A stretch of 64,000 nt of DNA from Flavobacterium sp. DG2-3 (GTDB taxonomy: Bacteria; Bacteroidota; Bacteroidia; Flavobacteriales; Flavobacteriaceae). Shown piece after piece: positions 8,191 to 16,062 of the stretch. Each line of letters starts with the position of its first letter. Position 1 is the stretch's first letter. The stretch lies in the NCBI RefSeq assembly GCF_030730925.1, contig NZ_JAVAMB010000015.1:1-64000 (forward strand), in the 5' to 3' direction. The notes beneath the pieces were generated by a model. The model saw only the letters and a program-made list of their open reading frames with translations. It searched no databases and was not told where the DNA came from. Made by a program: the position numbers and the translations under genes.

Positions 8191-8907
8191 ATGGAAAATA
8201 TAGTATTACACAAAGCAGAATCAAGAGGAAATGCAAATCACGGATGGCTAAATGCTTATCACAGTTTTAGTTTTGCAAGCTGGTACAATCCAGATAGAAT
8301 TCAGTTTGGAGCTTTGAGAGTTTTAAACGATGATACGATTGCTGCCGGAATGGGTTTTGGAACGCATCCACACGATAATATGGAAATCATTACGATTCCG
8401 CTTGAAGGAGATTTGGCTCACAAAGACAGTATGGGAAATACTGAAGTAATCAAAAATGGTGATATTCAGGTGATGAGTGCCGGAACTGGAATTCAGCATA
8501 GCGAATTTAATCCAAATGCAGATCAGCAGACTAAGTTATTACAGATTTGGCTGTTTCCAAACAAAAGAAATGTTACGCCTCGTTACCAGCAAATTACTTT
8601 GGATGTTGCTGACAGACATAATAAATTGTCTCAGGTTTTATCTCCAAATGCAGACGATGAAGGGGTTTGGATTCACCAAGATGCTTGGTTCAATATGGGA
8701 AATTTTGATGCTGGAATTTCTGCGGAATATAAAATCAAAAAAGAAGGAAACGGAGTTTATGCTTTCATTTTAAAAGGAAATGTAACAATCAATGGTCAGG
8801 AATTGAACAGCCGTGATGCGGCCGGAATTTCAGGAACTGATACTTTTAAGATTCAAGCCAACACAGATGCTGAATTTTTATTAATGGATGTTCCGATGAA
8901 TTATTAA
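8191..8907 (+). CDS. Pirin-family cupin protein (YhaK/YhhW type)
   Basis: A 238-residue bicupin of the pirin family. The metal ligands are all present in the N-terminal cupin: His59 and His61 (GTHPHDNMEI), then His103 and Glu105 (GIQHSEFN). Relatives bind Fe or other metals, and some have quercetin dioxygenase activity; the physiological substrate is usually unknown. The gene is monocistronic, with its own promoter and a strong terminator. It shares an operator with the YceI gene 1 kb downstream, so both probably respond to the same stress or metabolite signal. Confidence 0.93.
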   Translation: MENIVLHKAESRGNANHGWLNAYHSFSFASWYNPDRIQFGALRVLNDDTIAAGMGFGTHPHDNMEIITIPLEGDLAHKDSMGNTEVIKNGDIQVMSAGTGIQHSEFNPNADQQTKLLQIWLFPNKRNVTPRYQQITLDVADRHNKLSQVLSPNADDEGVWIHQDAWFNMGNFDAGISAEYKIKKEGNGVYAFILKGNVTINGQELNSRDAAGISGTDTFKIQANTDAEFLLMDVPMNY

Positions 8908-8939
8908 TTCAAACAAAAACAATTAAATACCTGTACTTG

Positions 8940-8988
8940 GAAACGGCAATAAATCTATAAATCAGATTGTTGCCGTTTCTTTTTTTTG
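8940..8988 (+). terminator. Terminator of the pirin gene
   Basis: The stem GAAACGGCAA/TTGCCGTTTC spans 8940-8979 and is followed by eight T residues, about 33 bp after the stop codon. Confidence 0.85.
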
Positions 8989-9006
8989 TAATTTACTAAA
9001 GTTTAA

Positions 9007-9075
9007 GCCACGAATTTCACTAATTACACAAATTAAAAACAAATAAAATTCGTGAGGATTCGTGTAATTCGTGGC
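9007..9075. repeat. Imperfect inverted repeat (GCCACGAATT / AATTCGTGGC)
   Basis: The ends GCCACGAATT and AATTCGTGGC are exact complements, with related sequence inward. It is an intergenic palindrome of the same general class as those at 2330 and 9814. Together with the pirin terminator and the YceI promoter it accounts for the 8908-9211 gap. Confidence 0.75.
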
Positions 9076-9122
9076 AAACAAAAAATCTGTAGCTTAACTA
9101 AAATAAATCCCATTTTTCATTT

Positions 9123-9168
9123 CTTAATCTAGGTTAAGTGCTTCAGGACAACTGTCACCGTAACTTTG
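9123..9168 (+). promoter_or_regulatory. Operator and promoter of the YceI gene
   Basis: CTTAATCTAGGTTAAG (9123-9138) lies 22 bp before the -7 box TAACTTTG (9161-9168). The identity with the pirin upstream region extends over 24 bp (9120-9143). The -33 element is absent here too. Confidence 0.75.
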
Positions 9169-9211
9169 TCCTATCAAAATGAAACAAATTAATTATTTAA
9201 AAAATAAAATT

Positions 9212-9745
9212 ATGGCAACTACAAAATGGTCAATTGACCCAACTCACTCAGAAATTGGTTTTAAAGTTAAACACATGATGTTTACTAATGTATCAGGAAA
9301 ATTTGGAACTTATGAAGCTTCTGCTATTACAGAGGGCGAAAGTTTTGACAATGCAGATTTCAGTTTTTCTGCTGATATCGCTTCTGTTGACACTGCAAAT
9401 GCTGACCGTGACGGACATTTAAGAAGCGGTGATTTCTTTGACGCTGAGAATCATCCAAAATTAACTTTCAAATCTTCTGCTTTCAAAAAAATCAATGATG
9501 GTGAATTTGAATTAACTGGAGATTTAAACATTAAAGGTGTTTCTAAAACAGTAAAATTCCCAGTTGAATTCAGCGGAATCATGACTGATCCTTGGGGAAA
9601 TACTAAAGTTGGTTTAAGCATAGAAGGAAAAATCAATCGTAAAGATTGGGGACTAAACTGGAACTCTGCTCTTGAAACTGGAGGAGTTTTAGTTGGTGAA
9701 GAAGTAAAATTAAATATCGAATTACAATTCGTAAAACAAGCTTAA
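9212..9745 (+). CDS. YceI-family lipid-binding/polyisoprenoid-binding-like protein
   Basis: A 177-residue YceI-fold protein, an eight-stranded lipocalin-like barrel whose relatives bind isoprenoid chains. The conserved pattern is clear: WSIDPTHSEIGFKVKHMM at the N terminus, FSADIASVDTANADRDGHLRSG in the middle, and a C-terminal WGLNWN segment. No signal peptide is present, so it is probably cytoplasmic. I prefer ATG 9212 (MATTKW) because the in-frame ATG at 9179 lies within about 10 bp of the -7 box and adds a low-complexity leader. It shares its operator with the pirin gene. Confidence 0.92.
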   Translation: MATTKWSIDPTHSEIGFKVKHMMFTNVSGKFGTYEASAITEGESFDNADFSFSADIASVDTANADRDGHLRSGDFFDAENHPKLTFKSSAFKKINDGEFELTGDLNIKGVSKTVKFPVEFSGIMTDPWGNTKVGLSIEGKINRKDWGLNWNSALETGGVLVGEEVKLNIELQFVKQA

Positions 9746-9780
9746 TCTTTTTGGTTTTAGATTAAAATTGGTTGGTGAAA

Positions 9781-9813
9781 AGCCTTGCATTCATAAACGC
9801 AAGGCTTTTTTTT
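9781..9813 (+). terminator. Terminator of the YceI gene
   Basis: The stem AGCCTTGC/GCAAGGCT is followed by eight T residues, 36 bp after the stop codon. Confidence 0.9.
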
Positions 9814-9969
9814 AGCCACAAATTACACAAATTTCCACAAATTTTTTCTTCCCGAAAACGATTATATTTTGCCACAGATTAAAAAGATTTTCACAGATTA
9901 AAAAAATCCAAGTAATCCTTTTAATCTGTGGCAAAAAAAAATTCGCGGAAATTTGTGTAATTTGTGGCT
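9814..9969. repeat. Nested inverted repeat (outer GCCACAAATTACAC, inner GCCACAGATTAAAA)
   Basis: The outer arms begin AGCCACAAATTACACAAATT and end with the exact complement. The inner arms are GCCACAGATTAAAAAGATT and ATCCTTTTAATCTGTGGC. The modules are the ones seen at 2330-2496 but nested the other way round. Confidence 0.85.
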
Positions 9970-9976
9970 AAAAAAC

Positions 9977-10840
9977 TTATCGTACCGTATTTCTAAATTC
10001 TGTGGGAGACATTCCAGTTTGTTTTTTGAAGAAGCGGGAGAAATATGAGTAATCTTCGTAACCGACTTTGAATGCGACTTCGTTTACGGCTAATTGTTTA
10101 TCAATCAGCATTCTTTTGATTTCTAAGATTACGCGGTCTGTTATGACTTCTGTTGCTGTTTTTTGAAGGATTTCGTTGCAGATTCTGTTTAAATGCTTTA
10201 ACGTAATGTTTAGTTTTTCTGCGTAAAAAGATGGCAGTTTTTCGGTTCTGAAATATTCTTCTAAAAGCGATTCGAAAGTATTGATTTTGATATTGTACGA
10301 ATGCGTCTGATGCGAATAGGTTTCGCTATATTTTCTAGACACTTCGATATGAATGCAATCTAATAAATTCAGTAGTTTATCTAATTGATATTTGTTGTTT
10401 TGACTATTTTCCTGAATCAATAAATTGAAGAAAGGCAGGATTTTAGGAATCTCATTTTCTTCAAAAACCATTTCTGGTCTGTTATGAATGGAATGATAGA
10501 AATTATAATCGTTGATCTTTTTCTGTCCGAAATACAAATTGTACAATTCCTGAGAAAAGATAATTACGAAACCTTCTATGTCTTCAGACAAATTCCAATG
10601 ATGCATTTGTCCAGGCTGTAAAACAAAAAGACTTCCTCTTTTGATTTCAAACTGATCAAAATCCACTTCATGCAATCCTGAACCTTTCGTAAAAAAAACC
10701 ATTAAATAGGAATCATGACGATGCGGTTCTTCGACAAAACTGTGGCTTTTTAAATGTTCTTTAAAAGTATTGACATAAAAATCACGGTGAATGTCGTTGC
10801 AGCTGAAATTTTGTACACTGTAAATTGGGTATTTTTTCAT
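9977..10840 (-). CDS. AraC-family transcriptional regulator with cupin sensor domain
   Basis: A 287-residue regulator. The N-terminal AraC-type cupin (about 35-125) contains EPHRHDSYLMVFF and LQPGQMHHW. The C-terminal double helix-turn-helix (about 190-285) ends with the family signature EVAFKVGYEDYSYFSRFFKKQTGMSPTEFR. The cupin implies a small-molecule effector, not identifiable here. It converges on the YceI gene and is separated from it by a terminator and a nested palindrome. It is one possible regulator of the pirin/YceI operator. Confidence 0.93.
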   Translation of the reverse strand: MKKYPIYSVQNFSCNDIHRDFYVNTFKEHLKSHSFVEEPHRHDSYLMVFFTKGSGLHEVDFDQFEIKRGSLFVLQPGQMHHWNLSEDIEGFVIIFSQELYNLYFGQKKINDYNFYHSIHNRPEMVFEENEIPKILPFFNLLIQENSQNNKYQLDKLLNLLDCIHIEVSRKYSETYSHQTHSYNIKINTFESLLEEYFRTEKLPSFYAEKLNITLKHLNRICNEILQKTATEVITDRVILEIKRMLIDKQLAVNEVAFKVGYEDYSYFSRFFKKQTGMSPTEFRNTVR

Positions 10841-10860
10841 TTCGAAATGATTTATTTATT

Positions 10861-10939
10861 CCTGCAAGGTTTCCAAAACCTTGTAGGTATTTGAGATACG
10901 TAAAAATCTACACCTACAAGGTTTTGGAAACCTTGCAGG
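10861..10939. repeat. Perfect 28-bp inverted repeat, each arm itself quasi-palindromic
   Basis: The arms at 10861-10888 and 10912-10939 match at 28 of 28 positions. Each arm contains AAGGTTTCCAAAACCTT, which can fold on itself, so the element can form either one long hairpin or two smaller ones. It lies in the divergent spacer between the araC-like and DUF983 genes. Confidence 0.9.
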
Positions 10940-11017
10940 AGATCAAACTGATGCAAAATGTCTTTTTTGTGCTATAATAAGCGAAGATATAAAAAAGACT
11001 TTTAAGTCATTACAAAT

Positions 11018-11025
11018 TACCTTTG
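11018..11025 (+). promoter_or_regulatory. -7 promoter box of the DUF983 gene
   Basis: TACCTTTG matches TAnnTTTG, 23 bp before the ATG. No convincing -33 TTTG is seen. Confidence 0.5.
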
Positions 11026-11048
11026 TATAAACAAAAATCAATAAAATC

Positions 11049-11411
11049 ATGTCAAGCGCATTAACTCATATTTTAAAAAACGAATGTCCTGTTTGTCACA
11101 AAGGAAAAGTTTTTACAGACAAGAATATTTTTCTGAACTTCAGTTTTCCAAAAATGAACGAATATTGCAGTCATTGCCATTATAAATTCCAAAAAGAGCC
11201 TGGTTATTTCTTTGGCGCGATGTACGTAAATTACGGATTAACGGTGGCTCAAGGAATTGCGACGTATTGTATTGCGCAGTATTTTTTTGAAACCAACTTC
11301 GATTTGAGAATCCTTCCAATCATTGCTGTTGTCATTACTTTGCTCACTCCTTTCAATCTCCGATTTTCAAGATTAGCATGGATTTACATGTTTAAGGGTT
11401 ATACAAGTTAA
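11049..11411 (+). CDS. DUF983 family zinc-ribbon membrane protein
   Basis: A 120-residue protein with an N-terminal zinc ribbon (Cys13-Pro-Val-Cys16 and Cys40-Ser-His-Cys43), then a PGYFFGAMYVNYG motif and two hydrophobic segments (about 60-80 and 85-102). This is the DUF983 layout, a family of small inner-membrane proteins without a fixed function. It has its own -7 box and is followed 75 bp later by fabD, which also has its own promoter. Confidence 0.88.
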   Translation: MSSALTHILKNECPVCHKGKVFTDKNIFLNFSFPKMNEYCSHCHYKFQKEPGYFFGAMYVNYGLTVAQGIATYCIAQYFFETNFDLRILPIIAVVITLLTPFNLRFSRLAWIYMFKGYTS

Positions 11412-11419
11412 AAAAATAG

Positions 11420-11427
11420 TACTTTTG
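11420..11427 (+). promoter_or_regulatory. -7 promoter box of fabD
   Basis: TACTTTTG matches TAnnTTTG and predicts a leader of about 50 nt before the fabD ATG. The leader is almost entirely A/T. Confidence 0.5.
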
Positions 11428-11486
11428 CCTTCCAATTGAAACTAATTTTCAATTTTAAAAAAAAAATAAAAAATTAAATTAGACAA

Positions 11487-12359
11487 ATGAAAGCATACGT
11501 ATTTCCGGGTCAGGGTGCACAGTTCACAGGAATGGGTAAAGACCTTTATGAAAATTCGGCTTTAGCCAAAGAATTATTCGAAAAAGCAAATGAAATTCTA
11601 GGTTTCAGAATTACAGATATCATGTTCGAAGGTACTGCCGAAGAACTAAAAGAAACTAAAGTTACACAACCAGCTGTATTTTTACATTCTGTTATTTTGG
11701 CTAAAACTTTAGAAGATTTTAAACCGGAAATGGTTGCAGGTCACTCATTAGGAGAGTTTTCAGCTTTAGTTGCGAACGGAACTTTATCTTTTGAAGACGG
11801 ATTAAAATTAGTTTCTCAGCGTGCTCAAGCAATGCAGAAAGCTTGCGAAATCACTCCGTCTACAATGGCCGCGGTTTTAGGTTTAGCTGATAATGTTGTT
11901 GAAGAAGTTTGCGCTTCTATTGATGGTATTGTGGTTGCTGCAAACTATAACTGTCCTGGTCAATTGGTAATTTCTGGAGAAACTACTGCTGTTGAAAAAG
12001 CTTGCGAAGCTATGAAAGCTGCCGGAGCAAAACGTGCTTTGATTTTGCCTGTTGGAGGCGCTTTCCACTCGCCAATGATGGAACCTGCAAGAGAAGAATT
12101 GGCTGCTGCAATTGAAGCTACTACTTTCTCTACTCCAATTTGTCCAGTGTATCAAAATGTTACTGCAAATGCAGTTTCTGATGCAAACGAAATTAAAAAG
12201 AACTTAATCATTCAATTAACAGCTCCTGTAAAATGGACTCAGTCTGTTCAGCAAATGATCGCTGACGGTGCAACTTTATTTACTGAAGTTGGTCCTGGAA
12301 AAGTTTTAGCTGGTTTGATTAATAAAATTGATAAAGAAGCAGTTACTGCTAATGCTTAA
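11487..12359 (+). CDS. fabD: Malonyl-CoA:ACP transacylase FabD
   Basis: FabD moves malonyl groups from CoA to acyl carrier protein to feed fatty-acid elongation. At 290 residues it is slightly shorter than the E. coli enzyme. The nucleophile motif GHSLGE (Ser87) and the catalytic His in GGAFHSPMM (His194) are present, with the N-terminal FPGQGAQFTGMGKDL. It has its own promoter and a strong terminator, so it is probably monocistronic, unlike the fab operons of many bacteria. Confidence 0.97.
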   Translation: MKAYVFPGQGAQFTGMGKDLYENSALAKELFEKANEILGFRITDIMFEGTAEELKETKVTQPAVFLHSVILAKTLEDFKPEMVAGHSLGEFSALVANGTLSFEDGLKLVSQRAQAMQKACEITPSTMAAVLGLADNVVEEVCASIDGIVVAANYNCPGQLVISGETTAVEKACEAMKAAGAKRALILPVGGAFHSPMMEPAREELAAAIEATTFSTPICPVYQNVTANAVSDANEIKKNLIIQLTAPVKWTQSVQQMIADGATLFTEVGPGKVLAGLINKIDKEAVTANA

Positions 12360-12412
12360 TTTTTAAAGTGATCAGTGGTCGGTTTTTTAGCGATCAGTTA
12401 AAATATAAATTT

Positions 12413-12454
12413 AAAATCCCGAATTCATTAAATTATGAATTCGGGATTTTTATT
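12413..12454 (+). terminator. Terminator of fabD
   Basis: A perfect 16-bp stem AAAATCCCGAATTCAT / ATGAATTCGGGATTTT with a 6-nt loop, followed by T-rich sequence. Its symmetry could allow it to work in both directions. Confidence 0.9.
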
Positions 12455-12491
12455 TTGTGCTAAATGCGTAGCGGTGCATCTCTGCGAATAC

Positions 12492-12695
12492 TTAAGGTTT
12501 ATTTTTCCAAGGATACGCTTTTATTCTTTTGGACATTTCAGCTTTAAATTCTTCGGGAGTCAATCCTTTAGCAAATTCCGCATCAAAATCAAAAGTCTCA
12601 TGATCTATGCCTTTAAATTTTGGTCTTATCGACTGATAATCAACTGCAGGTTCTTCGACCTTGTTGTTTTTCTCGTTTTCTTTCTTTGCATCCAT
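12492..12695 (-). CDS. Small acidic/basic cytosolic protein of unknown function
   Basis: A 67-residue protein beginning MDAKKENEKNNKVEE, rich in charged residues, ending with SKRIKAYPWKNKP. I do not recognise a family. The amino-acid choice and clean ATG make it more credible than the opposite-strand reading of the same DNA. The frame is open seven codons upstream to a TTG, but ATG 12695 is preferred. It ends just past the fabD terminator and lies downstream of the DMT transporter gene on the same strand (about 50 bp). Confidence 0.55.
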   Translation of the reverse strand: MDAKKENEKNNKVEEPAVDYQSIRPKFKGIDHETFDFDAEFAKGLTPEEFKAEMSKRIKAYPWKNKP

Positions 12696-12744
12696 AATCA
12701 CTTTCTTAATTCTCAAATTTACAACAAAAAGATCGAATATGAAT

Positions 12745-13659
12745 TTATTTGGAAGTTTTTTCTTTCTTTTTATAATTAATAATAAAGACTCCCAAAATAA
12801 TTAGAATTGTTGCAATTATAAACTCAACTGTTATTCTCTCATTCAAAAGAAGCCAGCCTAAGAATACCGCAATAATCGTATTGATATAGGCCAGAATAGA
12901 AACCTGTACCGGCGTAACATGTTTCAAGGCATAATTATAACTAAAAAAAGCAATTACCGATCCGAAAATTGACAAGTACAAAGCTGCACCTATACTGGTC
13001 AGACTCCACGAACTGATATCTGGATTTGGAGAAAAAATAGAAGCCAAAACCAATTGAATGCAAGAAGCCATTGAAAATTGGTAAAATAAATTCAAGATAA
13101 TATTCTTGGATTTACTTCCATGAATTTTAGTATAAATGGTTCCTGCTGCCCAAGCTGTGATTGCAAATCCCATGAATATCATTCCGGTTCTGTAATCTTC
13201 GTCCAAAAAAGAGCCGAGTCCATCTTTGAATATTAAAACAACCCCAGAGAAACCGATAACTACCCCCATAAATCCTTTGAAACTCATTTTTTGCAATCCG
13301 AATAAAATACTGCCCAGAAAAATAAGTATCGGTGCTAAGGCGCTAATAACAGAAGCTAATCCGCTTGGCAAAGTTTGTTCTGCAATTGTCGTAAAACCAT
13401 TTGCAATAACAAGCATCGAAACCGACGCAACAAGCTGATGTTTTAAGTTTTCCCAGCCAATCCATTTTAATTCTTTCTTAAACAGCAAAATAACCATCAT
13501 AATTATTCCTGCCAATCCTTGACGAATTGAAGTTACAAACCATGGTGGAATCGTTTCAACCGCAACTCTGATTCCTAAAAAGGTGGTTCCCCAAATAATG
13601 CCAACCGCCATTAAGGCAAATATTAATTTATAATCTATAGTTTGTTTCATGATACTCAA
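12745..13659 (-). CDS. EamA/DMT-family exporter (RhaT/YdcZ-like)
   Basis: A 304-residue inner-membrane protein with about ten hydrophobic helices arranged as two EamA repeats (about 15-145 and 160-298). The repeat hallmarks are seen at GIIWGTTFLGIRVAVE near the N terminus and ALYLSIFGSVIAFFSYNYALKH in the second half. Such proteins export amino acids or other metabolites; the substrate cannot be read from sequence. The C terminus is Lys-rich (NYKKKEKTSK), as expected for a cytosolic tail. Translation could start at either Met1 or Met4. Confidence 0.92.
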   Translation of the reverse strand: MSIMKQTIDYKLIFALMAVGIIWGTTFLGIRVAVETIPPWFVTSIRQGLAGIIMMVILLFKKELKWIGWENLKHQLVASVSMLVIANGFTTIAEQTLPSGLASVISALAPILIFLGSILFGLQKMSFKGFMGVVIGFSGVVLIFKDGLGSFLDEDYRTGMIFMGFAITAWAAGTIYTKIHGSKSKNIILNLFYQFSMASCIQLVLASIFSPNPDISSWSLTSIGAALYLSIFGSVIAFFSYNYALKHVTPVQVSILAYINTIIAVFLGWLLLNERITVEFIIATILIILGVFIINYKKKEKTSK

Positions 13660-13663
13660 TACG

Positions 13664-13702
13664 CTAAAAAAAATCCCAAATTATACTGCTATAATTTGGG
13701 AT
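13664..13702 (-). terminator. Terminator of the aminotransferase-galE operon
   Basis: A 13-bp stem ATCCCAAATTATA / TATAATTTGGGAT with a 4-nt loop, followed on the minus strand by a T run. It lies just past galE and before the DMT exporter. Confidence 0.9.
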
Positions 13703-13735
13703 GTTAAAATTTTATAATTTTAATTGATAAGAAAT

Positions 13736-14752
13736 TTATTTATTCCTCACTTTTTGTTCCCATTTCCAAGCGCTCGCCATAGCTTCGTCTAAACTTAGTT
13801 CAGCCTTCCATCCTAGCACATTATTTGCCTTATCTGTATTTGCATACGCTTCGGTAATATCTCCTTCACGGCGAGGCATCATTTTGTACGGCAGCTTTTT
13901 ATCGCTGACTTTTTCAAAGCTGTGAATGACCTCCAAAACAGAACTTCCTTTTCCTGTTCCTAAATTGAAAGTTTCCACTTTTGCTAAATTCTTTTTATTC
14001 AACAAACGCTGTAACGCAATTACATGCGCTTTTGCTAAATCAACAACGTGAATATAATCGCGAACTGCAGTTCCGTCTGGCGTTGGATAATCGTTTCCGA
14101 AAACCGATAATTCCTGACGTAAGCCTACTCCTGTCTGCGTAATAAACGGAACTAAATTCTGAGGAACTCCTAATGGTAATTCTCCAATTTCTACTGATTC
14201 ATGCGCCCCAACTGGATTAAAATAACGCAATAAGATAGCGCTGATATTGGTAACCTTTGCAGTATCAGTAATAATTTCTTCTCCAATTTGTTTGGTATTT
14301 CCGTAAGGAGACATTGCTGTTTGAACTGGAGCATCTTCTGTAATTGGCATTTTTTCCGCTTGACCATAAACCGTACAAGAAGAGCTGAAAATAAAACTTG
14401 CCTCTGGTTTTTGCTGTAATTCCTGTAAAAGATAAATTAAACTGCTAATGTTGTTTTCATAGTACAACAATGGCTGCTCAACACTTTCTCCAACTGCTTT
14501 TGAAGCTGCAAAATGAATTACACCTGTAACATCATCGTGTTTTTTAAAGAAATCCCGAACAGCACTTTTTTCTCTTAAATCTAATTTTTCGAATAAAGGC
14601 GTTTTACCTGTAATGGCTGTAATTCCTTTTAAAACATCTTCTGAAGAATTGGAAAGATTATCAATAATCACCACTTCATAGCCTTCATTTTGCAATTCGA
14701 CTACAGTGTGAGATCCGATAAATCCTAATCCTCCCGTTACTAATACTTTCAT
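13736..14752 (-). CDS. galE: UDP-glucose 4-epimerase GalE
   Basis: GalE interconverts UDP-glucose and UDP-galactose for surface polysaccharides and galactose use. The 338-residue short-chain dehydrogenase fold has the NAD-binding motif TGGLGFIGSH at the N terminus, the catalytic SSSC (about 123-126) and the YxxxK pair Tyr150-Lys154 (YGNTK). The substrate-region motifs LRYFNPVGAHES and NLGTGKGSSVLEV are as in GalE. It follows the sugar aminotransferase by 44 bp and shares its terminator, which places it in a glycan-precursor operon. Confidence 0.95.
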   Translation of the reverse strand: MKVLVTGGLGFIGSHTVVELQNEGYEVVIIDNLSNSSEDVLKGITAITGKTPLFEKLDLREKSAVRDFFKKHDDVTGVIHFAASKAVGESVEQPLLYYENNISSLIYLLQELQQKPEASFIFSSSCTVYGQAEKMPITEDAPVQTAMSPYGNTKQIGEEIITDTAKVTNISAILLRYFNPVGAHESVEIGELPLGVPQNLVPFITQTGVGLRQELSVFGNDYPTPDGTAVRDYIHVVDLAKAHVIALQRLLNKKNLAKVETFNLGTGKGSSVLEVIHSFEKVSDKKLPYKMMPRREGDITEAYANTDKANNVLGWKAELSLDEAMASAWKWEQKVRNK

Positions 14753-14796
14753 TTTGTGGTTGTTTGTGGTTATATTTGGCTAATATTTAAGCTGTA

Positions 14797-15927
14797 TTAT
14801 TTTAAAAACTCAATTACACTGTCTGTAATAAATTTAATCTGCTCGTCATCCAATTCGGTGTGCATTGGCAATGCAATTACTTCCTGAACCAACTGATTTG
14901 TTACAGGAAATTGTTCTTCTTTATAACGAGGATCTAAATACGCTTTTTGAGAGTGAAGCGGAATTGGATAGTAAATTGCGCATGGAATTCCTTTATCTAA
15001 TAAATGTTGCATTAAAGCATTACGATCTGCATCGATGATTCTTAACACATATTGATGAAAAACGTGATCATTTTCGCTTGCATCAAATTCTGGCGTAATG
15101 ATTTTTGCATTTCCAGCAAAAGCCGCATTATATTTAGTCGCTGCTAAACGGCGTGCTTTATTATATTCATCCAATAAAGGCAATTTTGCATTCAAAACTC
15201 CTGCCTGAATACTGTCTAAACGGGAATTTACTCCCACAACATCGTGATGGTAACGCTCGTACATTCCGTGATTTACAATTCCGCGGATGATGTGCGCTAG
15301 TTTATCATCATTTGTAAAAATTGCTCCTCCATCTCCGTAACATCCTAAGTTTTTAGATGGAAAGAAAGAAGTCGCTGCAACGTGACCGATTGTTCCAACC
15401 TTAGCTTTAGAACCCGATTTAGAAACATAATCTGCTCCAATTGCTTGAGCATTGTCTTCGATTACATATAAATTGTATTGAGTTGCAATTTCCATAATCG
15501 CATCCATATTGGCAGCGCGTCCAAATAAATGAACTGGAACAATTGCTTTTGTTTTTGGCGTAATTGCTTTTTTAAGCGCATCGATATCAATATTCATATT
15601 TACCATATCAACATCTACCAAAACTGGAGTTAATTGCAACAAAGCAATAACCTCAACAGTTGCTGCAAAAGTAAAATCAGCAGTAATTACTTCGTCTCCT
15701 GGCTGAAGACCTAATCCCATCATGGCAATCTGCAAAGCATCTGTTCCGTTTGCGCATGGAATAACGTGTTTTGCTCCTAAATAATCTTCAAGATTCTTTT
15801 GAAACTGATGAACTAAAGGACCGTTAATATAAGTATTTGTATCTAAAACTTCCTGAATTGAAGCATCGACAGTAGATTTTATTTTTTCGTATTGACTCTT
15901 CAAGTCAACCATTTGTATTTTTTTCAT
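14797..15927 (-). CDS. DegT/DnrJ/EryC1/StrS-family sugar aminotransferase
   Basis: A 376-residue PLP-dependent enzyme that transfers an amino group to a nucleotide-bound keto sugar. Lys192 in SFFPSKNLGCYGDGG is the PLP lysine, and EDNAQAIGA (157-165) is the cofactor-stacking motif. The order of blocks from GTDALQIAMMGLG to VNSRLDSIQAGVL is that of the WecE/WbpE group. The exact product (for example an amino sugar of O-antigen or capsule) cannot be fixed. It is the first gene of an operon with galE and diverges from waaA, so the neighbourhood points to lipopolysaccharide. Confidence 0.9.
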   Translation of the reverse strand: MKKIQMVDLKSQYEKIKSTVDASIQEVLDTNTYINGPLVHQFQKNLEDYLGAKHVIPCANGTDALQIAMMGLGLQPGDEVITADFTFAATVEVIALLQLTPVLVDVDMVNMNIDIDALKKAITPKTKAIVPVHLFGRAANMDAIMEIATQYNLYVIEDNAQAIGADYVSKSGSKAKVGTIGHVAATSFFPSKNLGCYGDGGAIFTNDDKLAHIIRGIVNHGMYERYHHDVVGVNSRLDSIQAGVLNAKLPLLDEYNKARRLAATKYNAAFAGNAKIITPEFDASENDHVFHQYVLRIIDADRNALMQHLLDKGIPCAIYYPIPLHSQKAYLDPRYKEEQFPVTNQLVQEVIALPMHTELDDEQIKFITDSVIEFLK

Positions 15928-16062
15928 TTTGAATGTATTTAAAAATTAAAGACACTGTTTTTAGACAGAAATCTCTAAAAGGAGGAACAAAAATAGTTAT
16001 TAATAGCTTCAAACCAATGAAAATAGTCGAAAGAAATGTAATTTAGCTGCAAAAAAAATTAC

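Noticed and set aside
12435..12779. A 114-residue plus-strand frame rich in Phe, Ile and Asn
   Set aside because: It is the reverse of the small gene at 12492-12695 plus the end of the DMT exporter gene; the composition is that of an antisense shadow.
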